The notes beneath the pieces are model-generated. The model saw nothing but the letters and a program-made list of their open reading frames with translations. It searched no databases and was not told the DNA's origin. A stretch of 64,000 nt of DNA. Source: Pseudomonas sp. R37(2017) (lineage in GTDB: Bacteria; Pseudomonadota; Gammaproteobacteria; Pseudomonadales; Pseudomonadaceae). Position numbers and translations under genes: made by a program. Below, in pieces: positions 34,202-44,143 of the stretch (position 1 is its first letter; each line of letters begins with the position of its first letter). Location: assembly GCF_002113375.1 (NCBI RefSeq), contig NZ_NEHO01000006.1:124001-188000 (forward strand), written 5' to 3'.

Positions 34202-36715
34202 TCACTCCCCGACAAACCACCGGTAATACGGATTCCCCGCATCCCCGCGCATGACCTCGCGAATATCCCTGGCCCAGGCATCACGGTCGCCATCGTAGGC
34301 ATGCAGGCTGGAGCGATAGAACTGCATCAGGCGTTGCTGGTGGACGTTCATGCGCTCGGTGAACCCTGCGTCGGCGTTGAGCAGGGCGGGAGGCTGATGC
34401 AGGTCCAGCAGGGCCGGGAGCACACGGCTGATCTCTTTTGAGCGGACCCAGGGTGCGTATTCGATGCGCGGTTGATCGTCAGTCACCGGTAGCGCGTCGG
34501 CGGCGAAACGCTCCAGCCCGGCGCGATCCGTGACCCAGGTCGCCATCAGCGCGGCGGCCGAGCCTACGCCCACATCCTGCAGGGCGTTGCGAACGCTGTC
34601 CTGCTGGAAGCGCGCGTTGATCTTCGCCGCATCCAGCTCGATCGGCTCCATCGAACCGACCAGCAGCATCTCGTGGAACTCGCTGGTCCACAGGGTCGCG
34701 TGAGGGAACACGTCGAGGAAGCTGCGCACCAGTGAGCGCGAGTCGTCGATGTTCTGCGTCGGCAGCGGCAGCCATTGGGCGACCAGGCCCTGTTTGTGCA
34801 GGCGGCTGGCGGCCAGTTGGTAGAAGTCCCGGGAATACAGGTTGACCACGCCGGCAGCGGAGGGGGGCGGTGGTTCGAGGGTGATCAGGTCGTAGCGCTG
34901 TGGATTGCGCAGCAGTTCCTGGCGGCCATCGCGCAGCCGGACATCGACACCTGGATCGGAGCCGGCATTGAAGTTGCCCTTGAACAGCGGCGCCGCCTTG
35001 ACCACCGACGGCAGCAGTTCGGCGACCACGCGGTGTTCCAGGCCGGGGTAGCGGGTCAGGGCGCCGGCGGTGATGCCGGTGCCGAAACCGATCACCAGCG
35101 CCGAGCGCGGCTCGCCGTTGTGGATCAACAGGGGCAGCAACGCCTGAATCCGCATGTAGCGCAAGGAGGGCATGGCATCGCCAGTATTGGACACGCCCTG
35201 GATGTACAGGCGCTGGAAGGTTCTTTCGCCTTTGCCCTGGGATACCACGGCGACGGTACCGCCACGGCCTTCCTCATAGAACGTCAGTGTGCCATTGCGC
35301 GCTCCCGGCAACAGGCTGGCCAGCTTGTTGACCGGCGTGAACAGGGCGAGCGCCAGCGACACCAGACCGATGGCAACCACCGCCTGGCGCCGGCCTTTCT
35401 TCACACCATGACCCTTGCGCACAGCGAGAAAGGCAATACCGGCGGCGATCATCGCCAACAGGCCCAGGGTCCGCACCAGACCCAGCATCGGGATCAGGAC
35501 GAAGCCGCAGAGCATCACGCCGATGATCCCGCCAAGGGTGTTGAATGCGACGACTTCGCCGACGTTGCGCCCCACCTGTTCGCCGCCGACGCTCAAGCGC
35601 AGGACCAGGGGAAACGCCGCGCCCAGCAGCAGGGTCGGTACGAACACGATGCTCAAGGCGGCCACGGCAAAGCGTGTGCTCATGCCCGCCAGTTCACTGC
35701 CGCCCAATGCCAGTACCCAGGATTCGGTCAGGGATTGGACGAGTACCAGCCAGCGCCCCAGCAAGGCGATTTCCAGCAGTGCAACCATCCCGGCCCCGGC
35801 GATCAGCAAACCGAACACGCCCCAGGGATCGCGCAGGCGATCGACCCGGCGGGCCAGCAGCATGCTGCCCAGGAACAACCCGGTAAGGTAGGTCGCCAGC
35901 ACCACGGCAAAGGCATAGGTACGGGTGCTCATGAACTGCACGATCGATTGCGACCACACCACTTCGTAGCCCAGGGCCACACCGCCGGCGATGGAGTACA
36001 GCCACAGGGCCAGGCGATCGGGGGCTTTTTCGCTGTGATGTTTCACCGGGGCACCGACGGCGGCCACGCGCTGGCGCTGGAACCACAAGGCGCCCGCGGC
36101 GGCCAGCAGGTTGAGCATGGCGGCGGCCAGCGCGCTGCCGCGCACGCCGAGGGTGGCAATCAGCAGGAACGCAGCGAGCAGGGTGCCGGCGATGGCACCG
36201 GCAGTGTTCGCCGCATAAAGCTGCCCGCCGGCCTTGCCCAGGTGCTGTGGGGCGCTGGCCAATGAACGAACCAGCACTGGCAACGTACCGCCCATCAACA
36301 GCGCGGGAATGCCCACCAGCGCGAATGGCAGTACCCAGGCCAGCAGGCCCACCTGTTCTTCCAGCCAGGCAAACGGGCTGGCCGCCAGGCCCATGGCGAA
36401 GGTCGCACCGACGCCGAGCACGGCCACCAACACTTCCAGCCCCGCGTACAACAGCACCGGTTGCTGCATGCGGTCCGCCCAGCGCCCGAACAGCAAGCCG
36501 CCCAGGGCCAGCCCGGCGAAGAACGCACTGATCCCGGTGGTGATGGCGTAGACCTCGACACCCACCACCAACGACAGTTGCTTGATCCACAGCACCTGGT
36601 ACACCAGCGCCGCGGCACCGGAGACGAACAGCAACAGGGCGGGGATCGACAGCGCCGGGGAGGCGACTTGAGGGGCAGGTATGGCCGACGACTTGCTGGC
36701 GACACGTGAGGTCAT
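34202..36715 (-). CDS. Fused MFS-like membrane domain and spermidine-synthase-like domain
   Basis: 837 residues from ATG 36715 (MTSRVASK). The first 460 residues hold 12 or more hydrophobic helices in two repeats (FFAGLALGGLLFG and FLGSMLLARR flank the halves). The C-terminal domain (about 470-800) is a Rossmann methyltransferase fold like spermidine synthase, with GFGTGITAG at 543-551, VVAELLPSV for the acidic ribose contact (Glu566) and EPPPPSAAG where true aminopropyltransferases have a TDP motif (Glu614). So it may bind a nucleoside substrate but is unlikely to make spermidine. The frame to 36859 is upstream read-through across a REP pair. Cluster context suggests envelope or transport-linked modification. 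Confidence 0.85.
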   Translation of the reverse strand: MTSRVASKSSAIPAPQVASPALSIPALLLFVSGAAALVYQVLWIKQLSLVVGVEVYAITTGISAFFAGLALGGLLFGRWADRMQQPVLLYAGLEVLVAVLGVGATFAMGLAASPFAWLEEQVGLLAWVLPFALVGIPALLMGGTLPVLVRSLASAPQHLGKAGGQLYAANTAGAIAGTLLAAFLLIATLGVRGSALAAAMLNLLAAAGALWFQRQRVAAVGAPVKHHSEKAPDRLALWLYSIAGGVALGYEVVWSQSIVQFMSTRTYAFAVVLATYLTGLFLGSMLLARRVDRLRDPWGVFGLLIAGAGMVALLEIALLGRWLVLVQSLTESWVLALGGSELAGMSTRFAVAALSIVFVPTLLLGAAFPLVLRLSVGGEQVGRNVGEVVAFNTLGGIIGVMLCGFVLIPMLGLVRTLGLLAMIAAGIAFLAVRKGHGVKKGRRQAVVAIGLVSLALALFTPVNKLASLLPGARNGTLTFYEEGRGGTVAVVSQGKGERTFQRLYIQGVSNTGDAMPSLRYMRIQALLPLLIHNGEPRSALVIGFGTGITAGALTRYPGLEHRVVAELLPSVVKAAPLFKGNFNAGSDPGVDVRLRDGRQELLRNPQRYDLITLEPPPPSAAGVVNLYSRDFYQLAASRLHKQGLVAQWLPLPTQNIDDSRSLVRSFLDVFPHATLWTSEFHEMLLVGSMEPIELDAAKINARFQQDSVRNALQDVGVGSAAALMATWVTDRAGLERFAADALPVTDDQPRIEYAPWVRSKEISRVLPALLDLHQPPALLNADAGFTERMNVHQQRLMQFYRSSLHAYDGDRDAWARDIREVMRGDAGNPYYRWFVGE

Positions 36716-36763
36716 TGCGGAGTGCCTTTTTCCAATTCGATATAGCCTGTGACCGCACCGCCC

Positions 36764-36830
36764 CTTCGCGAGCAGGCTCGCTCCCACAGCGGCTGCATTG
36801 CAAATGTGGGAGCGAGCCTGCTCGCGAATG
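36764..36830. repeat. REP pair between spermidine-synthase-like and sulfatase genes
   Basis: CTTCGCGAGCAGGCTCGCTC (from 36764) and GAGCGAGCCTGCTCGCGAA (to 36828) are inverted around a short spacer. The element would insert a stable stem loop into the transcript between the two genes. Confidence 0.88.
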
Positions 36831-36898
36831 AAGTCGATGCGGTCCCAGGTCGAAAACAAGTCCGCTCGCCGGTGAGGGCGAGCGGCGGTCCAGCGGTG

Positions 36899-38473
36899 TT
36901 ATTTTGCAGCTTTCATTTTTTCTTCGATTTTCGCATCCACCGCTTCGCGGATCTGGTCGATGCTGAAGCTCGCCGGACGCTGGCTCGGCGGGTAGTCGAC
37001 AAAGGTCTGCAGGAACTTCGCAGATCTGCGGATGCCGTCAAACAGCAGGTAGTCGTTCTTTGCCAGCCAGTCGTAGTATTGATCGGACACTACGTCAGCA
37101 CGCTCGTAGGGGTCCATGCGCAAGTTGAAGAGCTTGGGCACGCGCAGGCAGGTAAAGGGTTCGCTCCAGACCTTGAAGCCACCCGGTGCACGCTGCTCGC
37201 AAAAGACCACCTTCCAATCGTTGTAGCGCATGCTCACCAGTACGCCGTCATCGTTGAAATAGTAGAACTCGCTACGAGCGCTCTTGTCGGTTTTGCCGGT
37301 CAGGTAGTCCAGTTGGTTGTAGCCGTCCAGGTGCACCTTGAAGTTTTTCCCGCCGACGTCAGTCCCCTTGAGCAGGCGGTCCTTGATATCGGTGTCGCCC
37401 ACGGCAGCCAGCAAGGTCGGGAACCAGTCCAGTCCGGAGAACATTTGAGTGGACACTTCATCGGCCTTGATCTTGCCAGGCCAGCGAATCATTGCCGGAA
37501 CCCGATAAGCGCCCTCCCAGTTGGAGTTCTTTTCGTTGCGGAACGGTGTCGTCGCCGCATCCGGCCAGGACCACTGGTTGGGACCGTTGTCGGTGGTGTA
37601 GACGACGATGGTGTTGTCGGTGAGCTTCAGGTCGTCCAGCGTCTTCAACAACTTGCCCACGTCACCGTCATGCTCGAGCATGCCGTCGGCATACTCGTTA
37701 CCGACCATGCCGCTCTGACCTTGCATGGATTCACGAACATGGGTGAAGGCGTGCATGCGGGTGGTGTTCATCCAGACGAAGAACGGTTTGTCCGCCTTGG
37801 CCTGCTTCTCGATGAACGCCTGGGCGGCGGCGGTGGTTTCGTCGTCGATGGTCTCCATGCGTTTTTTGGTGAGTGCGCCGGTGTCTTCGATCTTGCCGTC
37901 GGCAAAACTGTGGATCACACCGCGCGGAGAGGCGGCCTTGACGAACTCGGCATCATTCTTCGGCCAGTACGGACGTTCAGGCTCTTCTTCGGCATTGAGG
38001 TGGTACAGATTGCCGAAGAACTCGTCGAAACCGTGGTTGGTGGGCAGGTACTCGTCCTTGTCCCCCAGGTGGTTCTTGCCGAATTGACCCGTGGCATAGC
38101 CATGGGCCTTGAGCGCCTGGGCAATGGTCACGTCTCTGGCCTGCAGGCCGACCGGTACGCCGGGCATGCCCACTTTGGAAAGACCGGTGCGCAATGCCGA
38201 TTGCCCGGTAATGAAGGTCGAGCGTCCGGCCGTGCAACTGTTCTCCGCATAGTAGTCGGTGAACATCATGCCTTCTTTGGCAATCCGGTCGATGTTCGGG
38301 GTCTTGTAGCCAACCACGCCCATGGAATAGGCGCTGATGTTGGTCTGACCGATGTCATCACCGAAGATCACCAGGATGTTGGGTTTATCGGCGGCCCCGG
38401 CGGTTGCCGAGATCGCCATGACCGACGTCGCCACCAGGGCGAGCTTCGGTAGCCACTTGCGTATGCGAGTCAT
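36899..38473 (-). CDS. Secreted formylglycine-type sulfatase (arylsulfatase family)
   Basis: 524 residues from ATG 38473 after AAGGAG, with a signal peptide (about 1-28, cleavage after AGAA). The active-site motif is Cys80-Thr-Ala-Gly-Arg84 (NSCTAGRSTFITG), the C-x-A-x-R variant needing formylglycine conversion. Metal ligands include Asp39/Asp40 (IFGDDIG) and Asp295-Asn296 (TTDNGPN); Lys133 and His135 (GKNHLGD) match the substrate-sulfate contacts. It hydrolyses sulfate esters in the periplasm; no formylglycine-generating enzyme is in the window. It lies within the MetA-barrel/MoxR/Bat/HAD/cytochrome run, suggesting sulfate-ester scavenging tied to that system. Confidence 0.93.
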   Translation of the reverse strand: MTRIRKWLPKLALVATSVMAISATAGAADKPNILVIFGDDIGQTNISAYSMGVVGYKTPNIDRIAKEGMMFTDYYAENSCTAGRSTFITGQSALRTGLSKVGMPGVPVGLQARDVTIAQALKAHGYATGQFGKNHLGDKDEYLPTNHGFDEFFGNLYHLNAEEEPERPYWPKNDAEFVKAASPRGVIHSFADGKIEDTGALTKKRMETIDDETTAAAQAFIEKQAKADKPFFVWMNTTRMHAFTHVRESMQGQSGMVGNEYADGMLEHDGDVGKLLKTLDDLKLTDNTIVVYTTDNGPNQWSWPDAATTPFRNEKNSNWEGAYRVPAMIRWPGKIKADEVSTQMFSGLDWFPTLLAAVGDTDIKDRLLKGTDVGGKNFKVHLDGYNQLDYLTGKTDKSARSEFYYFNDDGVLVSMRYNDWKVVFCEQRAPGGFKVWSEPFTCLRVPKLFNLRMDPYERADVVSDQYYDWLAKNDYLLFDGIRRSAKFLQTFVDYPPSQRPASFSIDQIREAVDAKIEEKMKAAK

Positions 38474-38551
38474 CTGACTGCTCCTTTCGCTAACTTGAGT
38501 CGCGGTATTGCACGACTTACGTTTATTACGGTCCTGCGTAACGCTATTTTT

Positions 38552-39580
38552 TTACTGCACTTGCCCGGGTGTGGCGGCATCGAACGGATAGATCCGCTGC
38601 CATTCGGCAGCCATATCCACGACTGTCCAGCCTCGTTTGTTTGCTTCATCCAGGGCCTTGTCCAGGCGGCCGATGTGCGATTGCCGGTCGTAAGCCCATT
38701 CGCGTTTGGCGTCGGTGTGATGCACCAGGCCCATGAAGCGTTTGCCGGGACCGGCGGCGGTCCACTGGAGCATTTGCAAGTCGCCGTCGGAATTGCCGAA
38801 GGCGAGGATCGGCCGGCGACCGATCACCGCGTCGATGCTCACCGGCTTGCCCGGGCCATCGTCGTTGTGGGCCAGTTTCGGCGTGCGCAGGATCGACGCC
38901 TTGCCATCCTTGTAATCGAAGGTGGTCACGAAGGTCGTGCCGATCACCTGCTCCGGCGGGATGCCATAGACCTTCTCGGCGAAGGTGCGCATGAACCCGG
39001 TGTCGCCACCGGACACGATGTAGGTCTTGAAGTCCTGGCCGCGCAGGTAGTCGAGCATTTCCAGCATCGGCTGGAAAATCATCTCGGTGTAAGGCTTGCC
39101 GGTTTTCGGATGGCGGGCCTGGCTCAGCCAGGTCCTGGCGTAGTCCTCGAAGGCTTCGGTGGTCATGCCGGAGTGAGTCGCAGCGACGATTTTCAGCAAG
39201 CCTTCCATACCGCTGGCGGCCAGGGCCTTGTGATCGTTTTCCAGCACCGCCTGGAATGGCTGGGTGGTTTTCCATTCCGGGTGCTGCGGCGCGGTGCGCT
39301 TGACTTCGTCGAGGGCGAACAGCACCTCAAAGTACATTGGCTGTTCGCTCCACAAGGTGCCGTCGTTATCGAACACGGCGATGCGCTCTTCGGGTTTGAC
39401 GAAGTCCTTGCTGCCTTGGTCTGTGACGGCCTGAACGAATTCGATGATCTGCTTCTTCGACGGGCCATCGTTCCAGGAGGGCAGTGGCTCGGTCGCCTGC
39501 GCCAGCAACGGCAGACTCAAGGCCAGAGTCAGCAGGAAACCGAGTGCGCGATGATGGCGTTGCGATATCGAATTCGTCAT
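38552..39580 (-). CDS. Periplasmic HAD-family hydrolase (phosphatase-like)
   Basis: 342 residues with a signal peptide (about 1-30, [10 protein letters not shown]). Complete HAD motifs: I, Asp71-Asn-Asp73 ([10 protein letters not shown]); II, Ser190 (IVSGGD); III, the Lys in TPKLAHND or adjacent; IV, Asp265 and Asp267 (GNSDGDL). A bulky cap lies between motifs I and II. It should be a metal-dependent phosphatase or phosphotransferase acting on small or larger periplasmic phosphate esters. The start overlaps the stop of batD2 by 4 bp and the sulfatase follows 78 bp later, so phosphatase and sulfatase are co-expressed with the Bat set. Confidence 0.9.
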   Translation of the reverse strand: MTNSISQRHHRALGFLLTLALSLPLLAQATEPLPSWNDGPSKKQIIEFVQAVTDQGSKDFVKPEERIAVFDNDGTLWSEQPMYFEVLFALDEVKRTAPQHPEWKTTQPFQAVLENDHKALAASGMEGLLKIVAATHSGMTTEAFEDYARTWLSQARHPKTGKPYTEMIFQPMLEMLDYLRGQDFKTYIVSGGDTGFMRTFAEKVYGIPPEQVIGTTFVTTFDYKDGKASILRTPKLAHNDDGPGKPVSIDAVIGRRPILAFGNSDGDLQMLQWTAAGPGKRFMGLVHHTDAKREWAYDRQSHIGRLDKALDEANKRGWTVVDMAAEWQRIYPFDAATPGQVQ

Positions 39581-40986
39581 GGGAAATCCTTCTCGTGAAC
39601 GGGGTTGAGCGGGCGGAGTGCAGAAGAGACTGATTCTCTGTTGCGCCCGGCCTGACTATGCAGCGTAGACAAGGATTCACCGATTTGGCGCAGCGCCTGA
39701 TCCTGGGTCGGCTCGCGACCGTAACAGGCACGCAGGAAGGTCTGCAGGCGCGGGCCGAGATTCGTCAGTTTCAGGCCGTGGCGGCTGCGCCGGGTCCACA
39801 GGTACAAGGCGCCCAGTTGCGCCGGTTTGCCCTCGATTTGCGCCGGGATCTGCCGCCACGCGTAGTCGGCGGACTGGAGCCAGGCGGCGTGTCGGGCGCG
39901 GCGTCGCGCCTGCCAATTGAGGCGCGCGCGTTGTACGAGTGGGCGGCTGAACCAGCCCAGCAGCACTACCGCCACAACCAGTGCCATTAGCCCGAACCAG
40001 TGCCCGGAAAGGTGCAGGCGATTCTGCTGGCCGAGTTTTTTCAGGTCCTCGGTGATGGAAAACACCGGCTTGTAGGCGCTGCTGGCCGCCGCGTCGAAGG
40101 TCACGGCAGGCACCGTGGCCGTGCGGGTTTTCCGGCTGCTGGCATCCCACCATTTCAGCTCGACGGCTGGCAGGCTGTAGTGGCCTTCCCGGTCGATGCG
40201 GTAGGTCACGCTGTCGATGCGCTGGCCGCCATTGAAGTTGCCGCGACCGTCATCCAGAGTGCGGACCTGAGGCGTTTTCGGGTAGCGGCTCAAGCCTTTG
40301 ATGTCGTTCAGCGCTGGCGTCGGAAGTGACATGGCCAGGGCACCGTCGGCCTGTAGGGTCAGTTCTCGGGTGATGCTGTCACCGACCTTCAACGGCGTGG
40401 CCGAATCAATGGTCTTCTGGGTGAACCGCAGTCCTTGAGCCACCAGTACCGTCTCTCCGGGCTGGAACCCCGGTGGTTGCGCGGCGTTGAAATGCAAAGG
40501 CTGGCTCTGGGCGCTGAGTTCGTGGCTGGCCTGATCCGGAGTGGCTTGTACCGTCAGTGCCGGAATGTCGAAGCCCTGGGCCAGGTTCGGGGTGATCAGG
40601 TAGCTGTAGCGCATGCCGCTGAAGGATTGGCCGTCGAAGGTCTGGTTGATGTGTTCGGCATGGCCGTCCGGCGGCATCACCAATGCGCCGGGCAGTTTCA
40701 GGTCGGGCAGGGTGGGGGCGCTGGTGAACCAGGAGTCGGTGAAGATATCGAGCTGCAACTCGACCAGGCTGCCGACCATGACGGGGTCGGCGGGTTGCAG
40801 GGTAGCCTGGACTTTCAGTTGGGGGGTGTCGGCGAATGCGTTGAGGCTGATCAGGGCAATGAGCAGGGTGCTCAGTTTTGTGGTGATTGATATGGCGCCT
40901 TCGCGAGCAGGCTCGCTCCCACATTTGTCCCCTGTGGGAGCGAGCCTGCTCGCGAAGGCCGCGACACGGAATTTCAGGCTGATCAT
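39577..40986 (-). CDS. BatD family protein, cluster 2, with a REP repeat in the signal region
   Basis: 469 residues from ATG 40986, which overlaps the upstream stop in the classic ATGA arrangement, so the start is well fixed. Residues 10-30 are encoded by a 63-bp REP palindrome (40897-40959), pushing the hydrophobic core of the signal peptide ([16 protein letters not shown]) to residues 37-52. No usable start exists downstream, so an unusually long n-region of about 36 residues must be tolerated. Beta-rich BatD repeats, one C-terminal membrane helix ([17 protein letters not shown]) and a cytosolic tail follow. The frame to 41067 upstream is not needed. Probably partners the two VWA proteins. 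Confidence 0.85.
   Translation of the reverse strand: MISLKFRVAAFASRLAPTGDKCGSEPAREGAISITTKLSTLLIALISLNAFADTPQLKVQATLQPADPVMVGSLVELQLDIFTDSWFTSAPTLPDLKLPGALVMPPDGHAEHINQTFDGQSFSGMRYSYLITPNLAQGFDIPALTVQATPDQASHELSAQSQPLHFNAAQPPGFQPGETVLVAQGLRFTQKTIDSATPLKVGDSITRELTLQADGALAMSLPTPALNDIKGLSRYPKTPQVRTLDDGRGNFNGGQRIDSVTYRIDREGHYSLPAVELKWWDASSRKTRTATVPAVTFDAAASSAYKPVFSITEDLKKLGQQNRLHLSGHWFGLMALVVAVVLLGWFSRPLVQRARLNWQARRRARHAAWLQSADYAWRQIPAQIEGKPAQLGALYLWTRRSRHGLKLTNLGPRLQTFLRACYGREPTQDQALRQIGESLSTLHSQAGRNRESVSSALRPLNPVHEKDFP
40897..40959. repeat. REP palindrome inside the BatD coding sequence
   Basis: Two 27-base arms (GCCTTCGCGAGCAGGCTCGC... and complement) surround a nine-base spacer TTTGTCCCC. 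The whole 63 bp is 21 codons, without stop, inside the start region of batD2. Confidence 0.92.
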
Positions 40987-42563
40987 GGCTTGGCCCCCGC
41001 CTGATCTTGCAAAGTGAACTTCTGTTTGAGAAATTTCGCCGGTGATGTGGTCAGGTTCTGCAGCCACTGTTCATCCGATGCCGCTTGTTGGGTCTCCACC
41101 TTTTTGCTTTGGCCTTTACCAGGCGCCTTGTCCATCTTGATTTCGTCGGGCTTGACCTCTGGCGCGTTTTTCTCGGCGCTTTCGGTGTCTTTTTGCAAGG
41201 CAATGGCCAGGGCCAGATTGGCGGTGGCTTCCGGGAACTGCGGCTGCAACTTCAGCGCTTGCCGATAAGCGGCGATGGCCTGGTCGAACTTGAACCGGCG
41301 CACGTAGATGTTGCCCAGGTAGAAATAGGCCGGCGCTGTGTCCAGGCGCGCGAAACTGGCCAGCGCCAGGTCGAAATCGGCCGCGTTGTAGGCAGCCACG
41401 CCTTTCCAGTAGGGGTCGACGAACAGCGCCGCCGCTTGAGGAAAGTGCTGATGCTCGAAGGCCCAGCGGCCTTGCTGGTCGCGGGTGAAGAAGGCATCGG
41501 TCAGTGCGTTGGCCTGTGCCGGTGCCGGTTGCAGGCCCAGGCCTGCCGCCAGCAGCAGTCCAGCCATCCAGTTCACGCTCCAGCCCCGGCGCACGCTGAA
41601 GAACGCGATCAGCAGCAGCGGCCAGCACAGCCAGTAGCCGGCATCTTTCCAATGCAATTCGCGCTGCTCGGCACTGGCGGACTGGAAGTGTTGCTCGGCG
41701 TGCAGTTCGATCCAGTCCAGGTCGTCATTGTTGAGGGTCAGGCTGCCCAACGGGGCATCCAGCGTTGATGCAAGTTGCTTGAGGGCGTCCTGATCGAAGC
41801 TGCCCATTTGCGGGCGACCGTTGCTGTCGGTGCGCGGCTGGCCGCTGGCATCGCGAATGATCCCGCCGTCTGTGCTGCCGGCCGCCAATACCAGCACTTG
41901 CAGCGCACTGTCGGCCAGTTGCTTGTCCAGCCCGGCCAGTGCCGAAGTGTCGGCGCCATCGGTGATCAGCAGCAGGGTGCCGGGTGTTTTCTCGGCGGCG
42001 AGCAGACGCTCGGCCTGATCGATGACCGCACTGAGATTTTTCCCCGGTTTGCCGATCAGGTCAGTGCTCAGGGCCTGGATGAAGGTGTCGAGCAGCGCCG
42101 GGTCGTCGGTGGCGGGCAATACCAGGTGCGCGCTGCCGGCGTAGGCAATCAAGGCGTTGCGCGAACCGGCACGGCGCTGGATGAGGTCGTGGAGCTTGTG
42201 CTTGACCGCTTCCAGGCGACTGGGCGGAACATCGCCGGCGTCCATGGACGGCGACAGGTCGACGGCAATGATCAGCGGCGCACGGTTTTCCAGAAAGTCC
42301 GGGCGATCCTGTTCCCAGGTCGGCCCTGCGGCAGCGATGGCACCCAGTACCAGCAGTGCACACACCAGGTGCACCGGACGCAGGCGTTGCCGGTCTTGCG
42401 GAGTGATCAGCAGGTGCGGCAGCAGATGCGCGGCGATGTTGTTGCGCAAGCGCCGTTGCAGATCCTGGTTGCGTCGCCACAGCCACGGCAGTAACGCACC
42501 GAATACCGCGAGCAACAGCCACAGGGGGCGCAGGAAGTGGAAATCGCTGAGGTTGACGTCCAT
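40983..42563 (-). CDS. VWA and TPR protein, BatB/BatC type, MIDAS intact (cluster 2)
   Basis: 526 residues: N-terminal membrane helices (about 12-29 and 65-80), a VWA domain with complete metal site (Asp102-Leu-Ser104-Pro-Ser106 in [25 protein letters not shown]), further membrane segments (about 300-345), and a TPR stretch ([40 protein letters not shown]) followed by a Lys/Glu tail. Unlike its cluster 1 paralogue it keeps all MIDAS residues. Its stop overlaps the batD2 start by 4 bp and it begins 1 bp after the BatA-type gene. Likely assembles with BatA and BatD in the inner membrane. Confidence 0.9.
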   Translation of the reverse strand: MDVNLSDFHFLRPLWLLLAVFGALLPWLWRRNQDLQRRLRNNIAAHLLPHLLITPQDRQRLRPVHLVCALLVLGAIAAAGPTWEQDRPDFLENRAPLIIAVDLSPSMDAGDVPPSRLEAVKHKLHDLIQRRAGSRNALIAYAGSAHLVLPATDDPALLDTFIQALSTDLIGKPGKNLSAVIDQAERLLAAEKTPGTLLLITDGADTSALAGLDKQLADSALQVLVLAAGSTDGGIIRDASGQPRTDSNGRPQMGSFDQDALKQLASTLDAPLGSLTLNNDDLDWIELHAEQHFQSASAEQRELHWKDAGYWLCWPLLLIAFFSVRRGWSVNWMAGLLLAAGLGLQPAPAQANALTDAFFTRDQQGRWAFEHQHFPQAAALFVDPYWKGVAAYNAADFDLALASFARLDTAPAYFYLGNIYVRRFKFDQAIAAYRQALKLQPQFPEATANLALAIALQKDTESAEKNAPEVKPDEIKMDKAPGKGQSKKVETQQAASDEQWLQNLTTSPAKFLKQKFTLQDQAGAKP

Positions 42564-42564
42564 C

Positions 42565-43557
42565 TCAGGCCTCCTGCCGTTGGCGCGCGAGCATCAGGCG
42601 TGGAAGCAGCAGGGCACCCAGGTGATAGATCGATAGAAAGGCGAGGGCAGCGCCCAGCGGCCACCAGAACAGATCGCGTTTGGGCTGATGGCTGAGGGTC
42701 TTGACCTCATGGGGAGTGAGTTTATCGAGGGTGCTGTAGACCTGATCCAGGGCGCTGCGGTCTTCGGCGCGGAAGAAACGTCCACCCGTGGCTCGGGCGA
42801 TGTCCTGCAAGCCTTGCAGGTTGACCTTGGCGTCGCCTTCGGCATTCGGGTCGCCGATACCGATGGTGTGGATCACCACGCCTTTGGCCGCGGCCATGGA
42901 GGCGGCGTGGTCCGGCGTGATGGCGCTGCTGGTGTCGTTGCCGTCGGTGAGCAGGATTAGCACTTTTTCCTGTTCGTGGGCCTGGTCCAGTAGTTTCAGG
43001 CTCAACCCGATGGCGTCGCCGATGGCCGTATTGGGACCGGCCATGCCGATGCCGGTGTCGTCCAGCAGCAGCGACAGGCTGGCGTGATCGAGGGTCAACG
43101 GTGCTTGAGGATAAGCCCCGGTGCCGAACACGATCAGGCCGATTCGATCTTCTTTACGCTTGTCGATAAACCCGTGCACCACCTCCTTGACTGCCGCCAG
43201 GCGATTGATTTTCTGGCCGTTGGCGTCGGTGAAATCGGTGGTTTCCATCGATTGGGAAATGTCGATGGCCAGCATCAGGTCGCGCACGGGTTGCTGGCGT
43301 TCGATGGGTTTTTCCACGAACACCGGCCGGCTCGCCGCCACCAGCAACAGCGCCCAGACCAGCAGGTTCAGGCATAGTTGCCAGCGGTTGCTGCGGGTGC
43401 CGGTCTGGCTCGGGGCCTGGCCGACCGCGCGGCTCATCGCCCCGAAAAACGGTACACGCACGGCGCTGCGCGCTTCGCGGTAATCGCGCAGGTAGCGATA
43501 GCCGAACCACGGCAGCGGCAACAGGATCAACAGCCAGGGGTAATCAAGCTGCCACAT
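42565..43557 (-). CDS. VWA domain membrane protein, BatA type (cluster 2)
   Basis: 330 residues. Helices at about 5-22 and 60-75, VWA domain with Asp99-Ile-Ser101-Gln-Ser103 (AIDISQSM), GPNTAIGD and TDGND, and a C-terminal helix around 300-320 (FWWPLGAALAFLSIYHLGAL). The MIDAS is intact. The start lies 14 bp inside the DUF4381 gene. Two intact VWA proteins in this cluster suggest a heterodimeric metal-dependent partner for MoxR, with one fewer active site in cluster 1. Confidence 0.92.
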   Translation of the reverse strand: MWQLDYPWLLILLPLPWFGYRYLRDYREARSAVRVPFFGAMSRAVGQAPSQTGTRSNRWQLCLNLLVWALLLVAASRPVFVEKPIERQQPVRDLMLAIDISQSMETTDFTDANGQKINRLAAVKEVVHGFIDKRKEDRIGLIVFGTGAYPQAPLTLDHASLSLLLDDTGIGMAGPNTAIGDAIGLSLKLLDQAHEQEKVLILLTDGNDTSSAITPDHAASMAAAKGVVIHTIGIGDPNAEGDAKVNLQGLQDIARATGGRFFRAEDRSALDQVYSTLDKLTPHEVKTLSHQPKRDLFWWPLGAALAFLSIYHLGALLLPRLMLARQRQEA

Positions 43558-44143
43558 GATGGCGCTCCACCCAGGTTTTGCAGGTGCTGAACAGCTGTTG
43601 GCGCTGGTCAGGGGGCAGGGCCCGCAAAGTTGCGTCGGGGGCGTAGGCCAGCAGCGAGAGTTGTTGGCTGAAGTCGGCGGGTAGGGGCTGTTTGCTGTGT
43701 TGCTGCAAGAATGCCTGCCAGTCCTCTTTCCCCAACGCCGCCGGAGATCCCTGTGGGAGCGGGCTTGCTCGCGAATGCGTCCGATCAGTCGACATGGATG
43801 TTGAATTCAAGGTCCTCTTCGCGAGCAAGTCGAATCGTCGCACCGCCGCTCCCACAGGGGATGCGGAGGGCATCGAGAGGGCCACGCGCTTGAGCAGTTC
43901 CGGAAGTTCGCGCAACGCACTCAGGTCATTGCTGCGCCGCTGCAATTTCTCCAGACGTATCAACGCCTCGCGTCGATAACGATCACGCCGCCATTGCCAG
44001 TAGCGCCGTGCGCCGGTCACCACCAGTGCAAAGATCAAGAGCGCCAGCAACACCCACCAGCCCCAGGTTTGCGGCGCATAACCGACAGGCTCCGGCAGGG
44101 GCATTTCCTTGAGTTGATCGATGCTCGGGATATTGGGGTTCAT
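43544..44143 (-). CDS. DUF4381 domain protein, cluster 2, carrying an in-frame BIME
   Basis: 199 residues, about 35 longer than its paralogue at 14778. Membrane helix about 28-47 (WGWWVLLALLIFALVVTG), then ELPELLKRVALSM, a strange Arg/Ser/Pro-rich insert (about residues 96-131, encoded by BIME 43751-43858, 108 bp = 36 codons), then GKEDWQAFLQQHSK, which resumes the family. The insert contains SPLPQG and TLNSTSMSTDRTH-type residues and has no homologue. The frame is not broken, so the protein is presumably still made. Starts 4 bp inside the DUF58 gene's end. Confidence 0.85.
   Translation of the reverse strand: MNPNIPSIDQLKEMPLPEPVGYAPQTWGWWVLLALLIFALVVTGARRYWQWRRDRYRREALIRLEKLQRRSNDLSALRELPELLKRVALSMPSASPVGAAVRRFDLLAKRTLNSTSMSTDRTHSRASPLPQGSPAALGKEDWQAFLQQHSKQPLPADFSQQLSLLAYAPDATLRALPPDQRQQLFSTCKTWVERHHVAA
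43751..43858. repeat. BIME inside the DUF4381 coding sequence
   Basis: CTGTGGGAGCGGGCTTGCTC (from 43751) and a more diverged inverted unit GCGAGCAAGTCGAATCGTCG...CTCCCACAG (ending 43858) flank a spacer containing GATCAGTCGACATGGATGTTG, a spacer type also seen near 48600. Length 108 bp, a multiple of three, inserted between codons for the LLKRVAL and WQAF parts. Confidence 0.88.
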
